A DNA stretch of 51,331 bases from Holophagaceae bacterium (GTDB lineage: Bacteria > Acidobacteriota > Holophagae > Holophagales > Holophagaceae): assembly GCA_025361205.1 (NCBI GenBank), contig JANYAS010000031.1:1-51331 (forward strand). The letters run 5' to 3'. Position numbers and translations under genes: made by a program. Within the stretch, counting starts at the first letter, position 1. Each line of letters opens with the position of its first letter. This document shows positions 1 through 8,702 of the stretch, in pieces. The notes under the pieces were generated by a model. That model did not search any database, had not been told where the DNA came from, and saw nothing but the letters and a program-made list of their open reading frames with translations.

Positions 1-1868
1 GTGGCATCAACCTCGAGGATATCAAGGCCCCCGAGTGCTTCGAGATCGAAGCCCGCCTGAAAAAGGAAATGAATATTCCCGTCTTCCACGACGACCAGCA
101 CGGCACAGCCATCATCAGCACGGCTGCGCTGATGAACGCCTGCGAGATCACCGGCAAGAAGATGCCCGACATGAAGGTGGTGTTCTCCGGCGCCGGCGCT
201 TCCGCCATTGCCTGCGCGAACATGATGATCCAGGCCGGCGTGAAGCTGGAGAACCTCTGGCTCTGCGACACCAAGGGGTTGGTTTACACGGGCCGCACCG
301 AAGGCATGAACAAGTACAAGGATAAGTTCGCCAAGCCCAGCGAGTGGCGCACCCTGACCGACACGATCAAGGAAGCCGATGTCTTTGTGGGCTGCTCCAG
401 CAAGGGGGCGTTGACGCCCGAAATGCTGCTGAGCATGGCGAAGAATCCCATCGTCTTCGCTCTGGCCAACCCCGATCCAGAAATCGACTACCCCACGGCC
501 ATGGCCACCCGCAAGGACATCATCCTGGCCACGGGCCGCAGCGACTACCCCAACCAGGTGAACAACGTCCTGGGCTTCCCCTTCATCTTCCGCGGCGCCC
601 TCGACGTGCGCGCCTCCGAGATCAATGAGCCCATGAAGATCGCCGCCGCCAAGGCCCTGGCCGCCCTGGCTCGGCAGGAAGTTCCCGATAGCGTGTCGCG
701 GGCCTATGCGGGCCAGAAGTTCAGCTTCGGCCCCGAGTACATCATTCCGAAGCCCTTCGATCCCCGCGTGTTGCTGTGGGTGGCTCCTGCCGTGGCCCAG
801 GCTGCCATGGACACGGGCGTGGCCAGGAAACCCATCACCGACATGCAGGCCTACAAGGAGCGCCTGGAAGGGCTCCAGGGCCGCAGCAAGGACGTGATCC
901 GCAGCGTGGTGAATCGCGCCAAGCAGAATCCCAAGCGCGTGGTCTTCCCTGAGGGCGAGCACCCGCTCATCCTCCAGGCGGTGTCCCAGATGGCCGACGA
1001 GGGTATCTGCATTCCCATCTTGCTCGGTGATCCCGCCAAGGTGAAGGCTGTGGCCGCCGAGCGCGGCATCGATATCGATGGCATCGAGATTCTGGATCCC
1101 GAGAACACCCCCTGGCGCCAGGAGGCGGAGGAGGTCTTCTACGACATCCGCAAGCGCCGTGGCATTACCCGCTTCGAAGCGAAACGCATGACCCATCGTC
1201 GCATCTACTTCGGTGCCCTGATGTGCCGCATGGGCAAGGCTGATGGCCTCATCGCCGGTCTCACGATGTACTACCCCGACACCATCCGTCCTTGCCTGGA
1301 AGTGATCGGTACTCGCAAAGGCGTCAAGAAGGTCTGCGGCGTCTACACCATGGTATTGAAGAACCGTGTGCTGTTCTTCGCCGACACCACCATGAACATC
1401 GAGCCCACCGCCGAGGAACTGGCAGAAATCGCCCTGCTCACGGCCGACCTGGTGAAAGACACATTCAACATGGAACCCCAGGTGGCCATGCTCTCGTTCT
1501 CCGATTTCGGTAGCGTGGAGCATCCGCTGGTCCGCAAGGTCCAGAAGGCCGTGGGGATTGTGAAGGCCCAGCGCCCCGACCTCAAGTGCGATGGCGAGAT
1601 GCAGGCCGACACGGCTCTCCGTGCCGACATCCTGGCCGAGAACTACCCCTGGGTGGACCTGCCGGGCGGCCCGAACGTCCTAATTTTCCCGGACCTCACC
1701 AGTGGCAACATCGGCTACAAGCTGGTCCAGCGGCTGGCGGGCGCCGAAGTCATCGGCCCCATCACCTGCGGCATGGCGGCGCCGGTCCATGTGCTGCAGC
1801 GGCACAGCGACCTGAACGACATCATCCATCTCACGGCACTCACCGTCGTCGAGGCGCAGCAGAAGTAG
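1..1868 (+). CDS. maeB: NADP-type malic enzyme with C-terminal phosphotransacetylase-like domain (5' partial)
   Basis: Decarboxylates malate to pyruvate, normally with NADP+, feeding pyruvate and NADPH pools in the cytoplasm. The frame is open to the left edge, so the N-terminus lies outside the window; about 622 residues are present against roughly 750-760 for the family. The visible part starts in the malic-enzyme domain (motif PVFHDDQHGTA, then the nucleotide-binding stretch VVFSGAGASAIACA). It continues into a phosphotransacetylase-like domain beginning near VIRSVVNRAKQNPKRVVFPE. In MaeB enzymes that second domain is usually regulatory (acetyl-CoA sensing) rather than catalytic; this is family knowledge. 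The gene ends with TAG and is followed by a strong GC hairpin. It appears to stand alone downstream. The identification is confident; cofactor choice is inferred from the fused architecture. Confidence 0.95.
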   Translation, partial: GINLEDIKAPECFEIEARLKKEMNIPVFHDDQHGTAIISTAALMNACEITGKKMPDMKVVFSGAGASAIACANMMIQAGVKLENLWLCDTKGLVYTGRTEGMNKYKDKFAKPSEWRTLTDTIKEADVFVGCSSKGALTPEMLLSMAKNPIVFALANPDPEIDYPTAMATRKDIILATGRSDYPNQVNNVLGFPFIFRGALDVRASEINEPMKIAAAKALAALARQEVPDSVSRAYAGQKFSFGPEYIIPKPFDPRVLLWVAPAVAQAAMDTGVARKPITDMQAYKERLEGLQGRSKDVIRSVVNRAKQNPKRVVFPEGEHPLILQAVSQMADEGICIPILLGDPAKVKAVAAERGIDIDGIEILDPENTPWRQEAEEVFYDIRKRRGITRFEAKRMTHRRIYFGALMCRMGKADGLIAGLTMYYPDTIRPCLEVIGTRKGVKKVCGVYTMVLKNRVLFFADTTMNIEPTAEELAEIALLTADLVKDTFNMEPQVAMLSFSDFGSVEHPLVRKVQKAVGIVKAQRPDLKCDGEMQADTALRADILAENYPWVDLPGGPNVLIFPDLTSGNIGYKLVQRLAGAEVIGPITCGMAAPVHVLQRHSDLNDIIHLTALTVVEAQQK

Positions 1869-1897
1869 CACAAGCCATCAGCAAAAGCTGTCAAAGA

Positions 1898-1919
1898 GCG
1901 GGGGCCTTAGGGCCCCCGC
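1898..1919 (+). terminator. GC-rich hairpin after maeB
   Basis: A perfect 9-bp stem (GCGGGGGCC / GGCCCCCGC) closes a TTAG loop about 30 bp after the maeB stop codon. It is not followed by a clear T tract, so it may act as a terminator with help or as an mRNA 3'-end stabiliser. Confidence 0.6.
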
Positions 1920-1921
1920 GC

Positions 1922-1927
1922 TATAAT
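1922..1927 (+). promoter_or_regulatory. possible -10 box for the DUF302 gene
   Basis: An exact TATAAT lies directly after the maeB hairpin and about 46 bp before the next start codon. No convincing -35 box is present at 16-18 bp spacing, because that position falls in the hairpin. This is a weak candidate. Confidence 0.3.
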
Positions 1928-1973
1928 TGGGGCCCTTTCCGGGCACCCTGCGGGAAGGCCATGGAGGTGGGAG

Positions 1974-2357
1974 ATGTACTACGTCGTCGAATCCCGCAAA
2001 CCGTTCGAGCAGGCTGCGGTGGATTTGGAGGCCGCCGTGAAGGCAGGGGGGTTTGGAGTGCTCCATGTCCACGACCTGGGAGAGACCCTACGTGGGAAAG
2101 GCCTTCCCTTTGCGGAGCAGTGCAGGGTTTTCGAGGTGTGCAACCCTGCCCAGGCAGCCAGGGTCCTCGCCCTCGATATGCGACTGAACATGGCGCTGCC
2201 TTGCCGCATCTCCGTCTACACCGAGGGGGGACAAACGAGGATCGGGCTCATCCGGCCCGCCGACATGCTCGCGGAGCTCACACAGGATCCGGCGCTGACT
2301 CCAATCGCCCGGGAGGTCGAGGATGGGCTGATTCAGATGGTGGATGCGGCGCAGTGA
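1974..2357 (+). CDS. DUF302 family protein
   Basis: A 127-residue soluble protein without signal peptide or membrane segment. It opens with MYYVVESRKPFEQAAVDLEA, and the pattern of an N-terminal helix followed by GFGVLHVHDL and a VFEVCNP strand is typical of DUF302 proteins. That is a small alpha/beta family of unclear function, sometimes linked to metal or sulfur metabolism. The start is supported by a GGAGG element six bases upstream of ATG. The gene sits between the maeB hairpin and a convergent minus-strand operon, so it is probably a single-gene transcript. Family assignment is by recognition; no biochemical role can be read from the sequence. Confidence 0.8.
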   Translation: MYYVVESRKPFEQAAVDLEAAVKAGGFGVLHVHDLGETLRGKGLPFAEQCRVFEVCNPAQAARVLALDMRLNMALPCRISVYTEGGQTRIGLIRPADMLAELTQDPALTPIAREVEDGLIQMVDAAQ

Positions 2358-2366
2358 GGCCGGCTG

Positions 2367-3155
2367 CTACTCGAGCTGCGCCAGCCAGGCCAGGATCTCG
2401 GGATCGGGGCCGGGGCTAAGCAACTGGGCCTCCCGGAGGTCGGCGAGGGCGGGCGTGGGCTCGTTCCGTTGGAGATGGACGAAGGCGCGATCCTTCAAGG
2501 GACCGGGATTCTTGGGATCCAACAGCACGAGATGGGTGCTCGTCCAGATCGCCTCTTCCCAGCTTTCCGCCTGCATGAAGCGCTGGTGCAGATTCCGCAC
2601 CAGACGGATGAGGATCTGGCGGTCCGGGGTGGGGCGCAGCATATCTGGATGGAAGGCCCTCCGGCCTGCGGTGGCGGCCTTCATCAGCTCTGCCCCGCGC
2701 GCATCGCCGACGGGTCGGCCCCCATGGAAGGGATCGAAGAAGAGCAGGCCGAAATCGGTGCGCAGGGCGGTGATGAAGTGCCCGGGGAGCCCCACGCCCA
2801 CGGCATCGAAACCGAGGCGGCGCGCCAGGTCCACCCAGAGGATGGAGAGGGCGATGGGCAGGCCCTTCCGGCGGGAGATCACCTCCGGAATCAGGGCATT
2901 GAGGGGGTCGTCATAGGTCTCGTGATCCCCCTCGAAGCCGAGCTCAACGAAGAGCAGGTGATTCAGGGCGTCGATGGCCTTATGGGTGTTCCAGGGCAAG
3001 GGCATCCGTCCTGCGAGCGTGTCGGCCCATTCCTTCAGCTGCAGGGTGACCAGCGAGGGATCGGGATCATCCAGCGCAGGGGCCACGGCGTGAACCGCCC
3101 CCTCGGCCAGGTTCCGGCAATCCGGATCCTCACGGAGATACTCCAGCAGGGACAT
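2367..3155 (-). CDS. SirB1-like transglutaminase-fold protein with TPR tail
   Basis: The protein has about 262 residues. The N-terminal and middle parts match the SirB1 / transglutaminase-like family: an LLFVELGF(E)GD segment, then SRRKGLPIALSILW, then GVGLPGHFITAL. The C-terminal 80 residues look like tetratricopeptide helices (a LVRNLHQRFMQAESWEEAI stretch followed by another helical pair). Members of this family are widespread and poorly characterised; a regulatory or chaperone role is often assumed. A GTG three bases upstream is possible, but the ATG overlaps the upstream stop codon as TGATG, which favours translational coupling. It is the last gene of a three-gene minus-strand operon behind a SpoIIE-type phosphatase and a small membrane protein. 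Confidence 0.8.
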   Translation of the reverse strand: MSLLEYLREDPDCRNLAEGAVHAVAPALDDPDPSLVTLQLKEWADTLAGRMPLPWNTHKAIDALNHLLFVELGFEGDHETYDDPLNALIPEVISRRKGLPIALSILWVDLARRLGFDAVGVGLPGHFITALRTDFGLLFFDPFHGGRPVGDARGAELMKAATAGRRAFHPDMLRPTPDRQILIRLVRNLHQRFMQAESWEEAIWTSTHLVLLDPKNPGPLKDRAFVHLQRNEPTPALADLREAQLLSPGPDPEILAWLAQLE

Positions 3156-3646
3156 CACCCTCGCCGACGGAGGATGGCGCGCGCCACGAGGGCCAGCGCT
3201 ACCAGACCTGTGGCAGCCCAGGCCCAGCGCTGCCAGGAACGGGTCGCGGCCTGGACCTTCTTGGTCTCATCCGCCTTGCGGGCATTCTCCTCCCACGAAA
3301 CCTTGGACTGGGCTTCTCGGGCATCCTTCACGGCCTTCTGGGCGGACTCCCGGGAGGCCTGGAGTTCCTTGGTCGTGGCGTCCTGCTCCTCCTGCACCCC
3401 CAGGACTGCGACCTTTTTCGGGGGCTGGGACCGAGGTAGAAAACCCGCCGGAACGGCCGCACCTTCTTCTTCAGATGCAGCGGGCGACTGACTGGCCTCC
3501 ATGGATTCGGTCAGGGCTTGGATATCTTCGCGGAGGGCCAGGAGCACCTGATTCTGGCGGTGGAGTTGGGCACCCTGAATCCAGAGGAGCCCCAGTTGGA
3601 GGGCCAGAAAGGTCGGGATGGTCCAGCGGAGGGAAGATAGCTTCAT
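3155..3646 (-). CDS. hypothetical membrane protein with coiled coil
   Basis: A 163-residue protein not recognised as a named family. It has an N-terminal hydrophobic helix (about residues 10-24, IPTFLALQLGLLWIQ). Next comes a helical segment, a Pro/Ala/Glu-rich linker, and a charged coiled-coil stretch rich in Glu, Lys and Ala (about 85-135). It ends with a second hydrophobic helix (AWAATGLVALALVARAIL) and an Arg-rich tail. Both ends would be anchored in the membrane with the coiled coil between them. Its ATG directly follows the TGA of the upstream phosphatase gene with no spacer (TGAATG), and its stop overlaps the next start. The three genes are therefore probably co-translated, and this protein may be a partner or anchor for the phosphatase; that role is inference. 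Confidence 0.7.
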   Translation of the reverse strand: MKLSSLRWTIPTFLALQLGLLWIQGAQLHRQNQVLLALREDIQALTESMEASQSPAASEEEGAAVPAGFLPRSQPPKKVAVLGVQEEQDATTKELQASRESAQKAVKDAREAQSKVSWEENARKADETKKVQAATRSWQRWAWAATGLVALALVARAILRRRG

Positions 3647-6199
3647 TCAGGTCTCCCTCCCCAGGATAAACAATGTCCGGTCATCGCGGTTCTGAGTATC
3701 GAAGGCCGCCACGTCCCGGAAGACGGCCTCGCAGGCCGCGCGGGGGCTCCCGGTGCCCCAGAGTCGTCGCAGTTGGGCGCTAAGCCGTTCCAATCCATAC
3801 AGATCGCCCTCCCGGTTCATGGCCTCCGAAAGGCCGTCACTGTAGAGCACCATCCAGCTCTTCGGGGGAAGGACGCCTTCGACCACTTGCCAGTCGCTGG
3901 GGCCTGATGGACGAAGGCCCAGACCCCGGCCGTGGGGGACCATCTCCAGGGTGCCCTCCTCGGTCAGGCCCTGGAGCACCAGGGCCCCGGGGTGGCCCGC
4001 CCGCGCCAGGCGGTAGTTCCCGGCAGCATCCCATTCCAGCAGGATCAGGGTCAGGAAGCCCTGGCGGCCCAGGAGCTGTCTCAGGGTCTGATCCAGGGAA
4101 CACAGGATCTCCTCCAAGCGCTGGTCCTCCCGCTGGACGGCATGCTCCAGCAGCGCCGTGGCCTGGGCCATGTAGAGCGCCGCCGCCAGGCCCTTGCCGC
4201 AGACATCCCCCACAGCCGCCAGCCAGGTGCCGCTGGGGCGCCGCTTGACGAACAGCAGGTCACCGCCGGTCTCCAGGGCCGGTTCAAGCCGCAAAGCCAC
4301 CTGAAAGCCCGGGATGGGTGGCAGGTGCGAGGTGACCAGGCTCTCCTGGATGCACCGGGCCGTCTCCAGCTCCTGGCTGAGGCGTTCCTGGGCCACCAGG
4401 CGCAAGTGCATCACGGCGGCCTCAAGCACCTGCCCGGCGGCCATGGCCACCTCGCGCAGCAACTCGCGATCTTCCCGCCCGTAATTGAGTTCGGCGTACT
4501 TGCCGCCCATCAACACCATGCTATGAGGGGTGTCACCGGCCAGGATAAGCAGCATGAGCTGGGCTTCGAGGGCATCGACATGGGCCCGCACGGTCCCACC
4601 CTGTTCCCTGATCCAGTCGGCCTCCTCACTGCCTAGGCCGAGGACCAGTTCCCCGTTCTCGCGGGCCAGGCGGAGAAGCCCCGGGGGAATCCGCAGGAGT
4701 TGGGGCGGAAAATGGATGCGTCGGTCTTCCCGGTCGGAGGCTTCAGCCGGGGGCAGCATCACCTGGCGGCCTTCGATGGGCAGGATCTCGAGGGAATGGG
4801 GCTGAAAGGCCTCGCCCAGGGCCCGGCGCAGCGACTTGAGCAGCGATTCCTCACTGAACCGCTTGCGGGGCTCGCGCACGGCGCTGAGCGCGATCTCGCG
4901 AGTGCTTGAGAAGTCCCGACGGAAGCGGCGGCGGATGCCCTTCAGGAGGGTTCTCAGGGCCCAGCCCAGGGGCAGGGCGAGGATGCCGATGAGAGCCCCC
5001 GCCCACCCCGGCGGAATCGAGGCCAGGTGCGAGAAGGCCCAGGCCAGGCCACCCAGGTAAACGGCGACCGTGAGCCCGAGGATCCCCATGTAGCTGACCC
5101 AGCGCAGCAACACTTTGCGGACGTCGAAAAGCCCATGTCGGAAGATGGCGTAGGCAAAACTGATAGGCAGGAGGGGTGCCGGCAGCATGAAGATGAAGGT
5201 CTGGCGACGGAAGAGGAGGGTGTTGTACTTGGTTCGGAGGAGGGTCCAGGCCAGCAGGTCAAAGCAAAGGGCCGCGGCCACGACCAGAGATGGCAGCAGG
5301 GCTTTCCTGAGGCGCTCCGGCGCCCGATAGGTCCCTCCCACGAAGAAACCAAGCCCCGTAAGCGCCGCAGACACATAGAGCGAAATAGGAAGGAACCCGA
5401 AGGCGTGAAGCAGCGTACTGAGTGGGCCATCCGGAACCATACCCGGAGGTGTTTTCGGCAGGCCGTCGCTCACCAACGCCCAAAGGCGCAGGAGAGTCTG
5501 GATGAGGGCCAGGACGGCAAAGATGCCGTAGATCACCTGAAGGAACCGCCGGTTCTTCCGCCACTCGTGAGGATGGGGGAAGCGCAGGAAAAAGTGGATC
5601 CAGAGCGGCGGCAGCAGGGCGGAGGCCACTCCAGCCAGCAGTGTGATGACAATGCCCACCGCCATGGGTGGATTGCCAGAGAAGGCCGCCCCTGACATCA
5701 GGAGGGCTGTGGCGGCCAGGTAGAAGAAATGTCGCGAAGATTTCCGCTCCGGTGCCGAAAGTACCACGAGGAGGCTGATGGCCCAGGCGATGAAGCCGTT
5801 GGCCAGGAGGGCCAGCTGCACCAGGTCCAGGGGTTTTACCAGGTGGATCGGGATCAGGATCTGACGCCCCTGGCGCTTGACCGTGTAGATCAGGTAGGCG
5901 CCTTCAGGCTTTTCATTGATGAACCGCTGGGCCTTCAGGGTGCCCTCGATGGTGGGCTCGAAGGCGCGGCCCTGAATCTTGACCAGTTCATCGCCCTCGA
6001 GCAGTCCCGCCTCTTCCGCCACGCCATCTGGGAGGATCTCCCGGATCAGGATCTTGCCATTTTCCACCATCCAGGAGCACTGATCATCCGACTCGGCGTA
6101 GACCCACTGGTGGAGGCCGAAGGACCCGAGCGCCAGGGTGAGGCAGACGAAGCTGATCCAGATCAAGCGCCATCGGATGCGTTTCAAGTAGGGATTCAT
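3647..6199 (-). CDS. PDZ / multi-helix membrane / SpoIIE-type PP2C phosphatase
   Basis: The protein has 850 residues counted from the ATG of MNPYLKRIRW. An upstream extension of the frame has implausible Pro/Ser/Arg-rich composition and runs across the divergent gene, so it is rejected. Order of parts: N-terminal membrane helix (SFVCLTLALGSFGLHQWVYA); PDZ-like domain (about 40-120, with ILPDGVAEEAGLLEGDELVKI); a block of seven or so membrane helices (about 125-420); a GAF-like regulatory stretch; and a C-terminal SpoIIE/PP2C domain. Metal-binding motifs in that domain are VGDVCGKGLAAALYMA, LYSDGLSEA and the terminal DDRT. Such phosphatases dephosphorylate anti-sigma antagonists or other phosphoserine proteins in response to membrane signals. 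No anti-sigma partner lies nearby, so the target is unknown. It is first in the operon with the small membrane protein and the SirB1-like protein. Confidence 0.88.
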   Translation of the reverse strand: MNPYLKRIRWRLIWISFVCLTLALGSFGLHQWVYAESDDQCSWMVENGKILIREILPDGVAEEAGLLEGDELVKIQGRAFEPTIEGTLKAQRFINEKPEGAYLIYTVKRQGRQILIPIHLVKPLDLVQLALLANGFIAWAISLLVVLSAPERKSSRHFFYLAATALLMSGAAFSGNPPMAVGIVITLLAGVASALLPPLWIHFFLRFPHPHEWRKNRRFLQVIYGIFAVLALIQTLLRLWALVSDGLPKTPPGMVPDGPLSTLLHAFGFLPISLYVSAALTGLGFFVGGTYRAPERLRKALLPSLVVAAALCFDLLAWTLLRTKYNTLLFRRQTFIFMLPAPLLPISFAYAIFRHGLFDVRKVLLRWVSYMGILGLTVAVYLGGLAWAFSHLASIPPGWAGALIGILALPLGWALRTLLKGIRRRFRRDFSSTREIALSAVREPRKRFSEESLLKSLRRALGEAFQPHSLEILPIEGRQVMLPPAEASDREDRRIHFPPQLLRIPPGLLRLARENGELVLGLGSEEADWIREQGGTVRAHVDALEAQLMLLILAGDTPHSMVLMGGKYAELNYGREDRELLREVAMAAGQVLEAAVMHLRLVAQERLSQELETARCIQESLVTSHLPPIPGFQVALRLEPALETGGDLLFVKRRPSGTWLAAVGDVCGKGLAAALYMAQATALLEHAVQREDQRLEEILCSLDQTLRQLLGRQGFLTLILLEWDAAGNYRLARAGHPGALVLQGLTEEGTLEMVPHGRGLGLRPSGPSDWQVVEGVLPPKSWMVLYSDGLSEAMNREGDLYGLERLSAQLRRLWGTGSPRAACEAVFRDVAAFDTQNRDDRTLFILGRET

Positions 6200-6234
6200 G
6201 GAGCCTTTGTGGAAGTTTGTGGAAAAATGCCCAG

Positions 6235-6963
6235 ATGATGCAATCTTCGTGGAATGACCGAGCCTGCTGGGTGTTGGTGGGGGGGCGGCGGCGATTGGGC
6301 CGGGCTCTCGCGGAGGATCTTGCCCGGGATCACGATCTGGTGCTGACCAGTTCAGAGTCCTGGGACGGTGAGACCTGGGTGGATGGCTTGTCGAAAACGG
6401 CACGCATCCGGACGCTGCAGTGGGATGCCGAGAGCCCGGAGTTGATGTCACGCATGATGGCAGATCTGGACACGTTGCAGGCGCAGGGCTGGGTTATTTC
6501 CGGGGCCGTGGTGTTGGCGGGGACCTTCCCCAAAAGCCCACTTGGAACCTGGACGGCCGAGCTGTTAGAGGCCACCTGGCGGGTGAACCTGGGCTTTCCG
6601 TTCCTGTGCGCCCAGGCCTTGGCTCCCCGGCTTGCCGAGGGTGCCTGCCTCCAGATCCTGCTGGATACGTCGATCCACCAGCCCTGGCTGAAAAGGCTGC
6701 CCTACAGTGCCGCCAAAGCCGGCCTGGCGGCCTTGGTGCCCGGCCTGGCGCAGCTGCTGGCGCCGAAGGTGCGGGTGGTGGGCCACGCCCTGGGAGCAGT
6801 GCTGCCTGCGGAAGGCAGCGACATGGCCTTTCTGGCCGAGCGCACACTGCTAAAGCGGATCGGCGATCCCGCCGACCTCTGCCGCGCCGTTCGGTTCGCG
6901 GCCGACAGCCCCTTCCTCACGGGCGAGATCCTCACCCAGGACGGCGGGCGGCGCTGGGTCTAA
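6235..6963 (+). CDS. short-chain dehydrogenase/reductase (SDR)
   Basis: A cytoplasmic NAD(P)-dependent oxidoreductase of about 242 residues, close to the usual SDR length. Visible features are a glycine-rich nucleotide motif near the N-terminus (VLVGGRRRLGRALA), the catalytic YxxxK as YSAAKAG, and the C-terminal TGEILTQDGGRRWV seen in FabG and pteridine-reductase relatives. The basic GGRRR in the binding loop fits NADP(H) preference, which is inference. A TTG at 6217 is an alternative start; 6235 and 6238 are the first ATGs and neither has a strong Shine-Dalgarno. The gene is divergent from the phosphatase operon across about 35 bp and converges on the decayed hydrolase. Substrate cannot be deduced. 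Confidence 0.8.
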   Translation: MMQSSWNDRACWVLVGGRRRLGRALAEDLARDHDLVLTSSESWDGETWVDGLSKTARIRTLQWDAESPELMSRMMADLDTLQAQGWVISGAVVLAGTFPKSPLGTWTAELLEATWRVNLGFPFLCAQALAPRLAEGACLQILLDTSIHQPWLKRLPYSAAKAGLAALVPGLAQLLAPKVRVVGHALGAVLPAEGSDMAFLAERTLLKRIGDPADLCRAVRFAADSPFLTGEILTQDGGRRWV

Positions 6964-6966
6964 TCG

Positions 6967-8521
6967 TTACTTGAGTTCCAGAACTTCGATCCGCGAAGGC
7001 AGGGCCGCGGAATGGTAGACGCGCTGCTCGGTCTTGCGGAAATCCTCGGGCTGGGCCTGGGGAATGTCGCCGAAGGCCTGGGGATTCCGGTCCACCAGGG
7101 GGAACCAGGAACACTGGATCTGCACCATGAGCCGGTGCCCCTTCTTGAACGTGTGGAAGACGTCCGGCAGGGTGAAGGCCACTTCAGTGGGTTTGCCCGG
7201 GACGAACGGCTCCGGCTGTGAGGTGCTGTTGCGGAACTTGCCCCGGATGGCGTCCCCGCGGACTAGCATCTGATACCCGGCGGCATGCCAGCCCCGGGGA
7301 GCGTCCTTGGGATCGAGGGCGTCGTCGGGGAAGACATCGATTACCTTCACGATCCAGTCGCTGTCGGTGCCCGTGGTGCTCACATGGAGCACAGGGCGCA
7401 CGGGACCAGACAGCGTGAGGTCCCCTGGGAGCGGCTCAGTCTCGTAGACCAGAACGTCGGGGCGGCGGGCGGCGAAGCGCTGATCCTCGGTCATGTACGG
7501 TGCCGAGTAGCTGAAGCTGATGTCCTGGCTGTAGGGCACGGGGCCGGGCTGGGTCGCTCACGAAGGCGTCGAAGCCGTCCGCTGCGCCGGGCCGGGCGAA
7601 ACGGATGCGGCCGCGGGATTCCAGGTAGAAAGTGCGGGGCTTGGCAGTTCGGGGTGGCCAGGCATCGAAGGTCCGCCACTGGTTCCCTCCCGTCTCGAAG
7701 ACGGTGGCCTTGGCCAGGGCGGGACCTGCCGCCCCCTTGAGGTGCTGATTGAAGAAGCGCAACTCCACCTCCTGCTGGAACCAGACGGCAGTCTTTGAGC
7801 CGAACTCGGCGTTGCCGATGCGGCTCCCGTCGCCGGTGGCCCACTGCCCATGGGTCCAGGGGCCCATGACCAGATGGCTGACAGTGCCGGGGCTCTGGAG
7901 ATCAAGGGTTCGGGCGCAGGCCAGCGCACCGAAGAGATCCTCGCCATCGAACCAGCCGCCGACGGTGAGGATGGCGGGCTGAATGTCCTTAAGGTACGGG
8001 CGGAGGTTGCGGGCCTGCCAGTAGGCATCGTAGGTCGTGTGGCGGAGGTAGTCCTCCCGGATTCGCTCCGGGGGCTGTTTCAACTTGGCGGCCATCCCAC
8101 CGAGGGGACCGGCCTCCAGGAACCAGCGGTAGCCATCGGCCGTGCCGACCTTTGTGACGGCTGGGCGTTCGCCGGAGGGCTGGTCATGTGGACTGTGGAA
8201 GAAGAGAAAGAAATTGAAATTGGCGGCGAGTTGGAAAGCCCCCCGGTGGTAGGCGTCATCCCCCTCCCAGAGGTCCAGCATTGGCGCCTGGGGGGATACG
8301 GCCTTCAACGCTGGGTGCCTGCAGAGCATGCCCTGGACAGCATAGTGGCCCGGGTAGCTGATGCCCCACATACCCACCTTTCCGTTCGGGTGGGGCAGGT
8401 GCTTCACCAGCCAGTCGATGGTGTCGTAGGTGTCGGTGCCCTCGTCGACGTCCTCTGGCCCTTTGGCGGGCTTGCCTGGGCGCGCATCCACAAACTGTCC
8501 CTCGCTCATCAACCGCCCCCG
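6967..8521 (-). pseudogene. CocE/NonD family hydrolase (X-Pro dipeptidyl-peptidase class), N-terminally truncated and frameshifted
   Basis: Two minus-strand frames together encode a CocE/NonD (S15-like) alpha/beta hydrolase. The first (upstream end to about 7550) carries the nucleophile Ser in KVGMWGISYPGHY, the acid in TVGGWFDGEDLF and the His in GPWTHGQW. The second (about 7540 to 6967) carries the C-terminal jelly-roll domain, from VPYSQDISFSYSAPYMTEDQ to SRIEVLELK. One extra base in the run GGGG at 7540-7543 would explain the switch: removing it gives SDPARPVPYSQDI, as expected for the family. At the 5' end, homology stops at RGRLMSEGQF (family: DVRGRxxSEG). The preceding 100 or more residues, including the signal peptide and the oxyanion-hole Tyr region, are absent in all frames. 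A nested palindrome starts 9 bp beyond. The frameshift alone could be a sequencing error; the missing N-terminus could not. Confidence 0.85.
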
Positions 8522-8529
8522 CCCTTCGG

Positions 8530-8632
8530 GTTGGCGCCCATCCGCACGCCCCGCGGTGTCAAGACCCTTGACCTATGAACCACATAGGCCTGCGGGTCTT
8601 TCCTTGCGGTTGCATCGCGGATGGGGGCCAAC
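8530..8632. repeat. 103-bp nested inverted repeat at the broken end of the hydrolase gene
   Basis: The outer arms 8530-8545 (GTTGGCGCCCATCCGC) and 8617-8632 are complementary at 15 of 16 positions. Inside lie CCGC 8551-8554 with GCGG 8606-8609, AAGACCC 8561-8567 with GGGTCTT 8594-8600, and CCTATG 8572-8577 with CATAGG 8583-8588 around the loop AACCA. Together they form one long imperfect hairpin. It could be a small non-autonomous mobile element, a recombination scar, or a structured RNA. The GTT/AAC ends are in the wrong orientation for an integron attC site. Confidence 0.75.
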
Positions 8633-8702
8633 AAAAGCAATGGTTATTCCGTTCCGACTCCTAAGGATGAGAAAGAGCAGGAACCGCGGTAAAGACATGG
8701 AC

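Noticed and set aside
2469..3491. Plus-strand open frame of 340 codons opposite the SirB1-like gene
   Set aside because: The minus strand encodes a recognisable family protein with coupled start and stop codons; this frame is a shadow.
8530..8632. Integron attC site
   Set aside because: attC ends are RYYYAAC and GTTRRRY pointing inward. Here GTT is outermost on the left and AAC outermost on the right, and no integrase or cassette is near.
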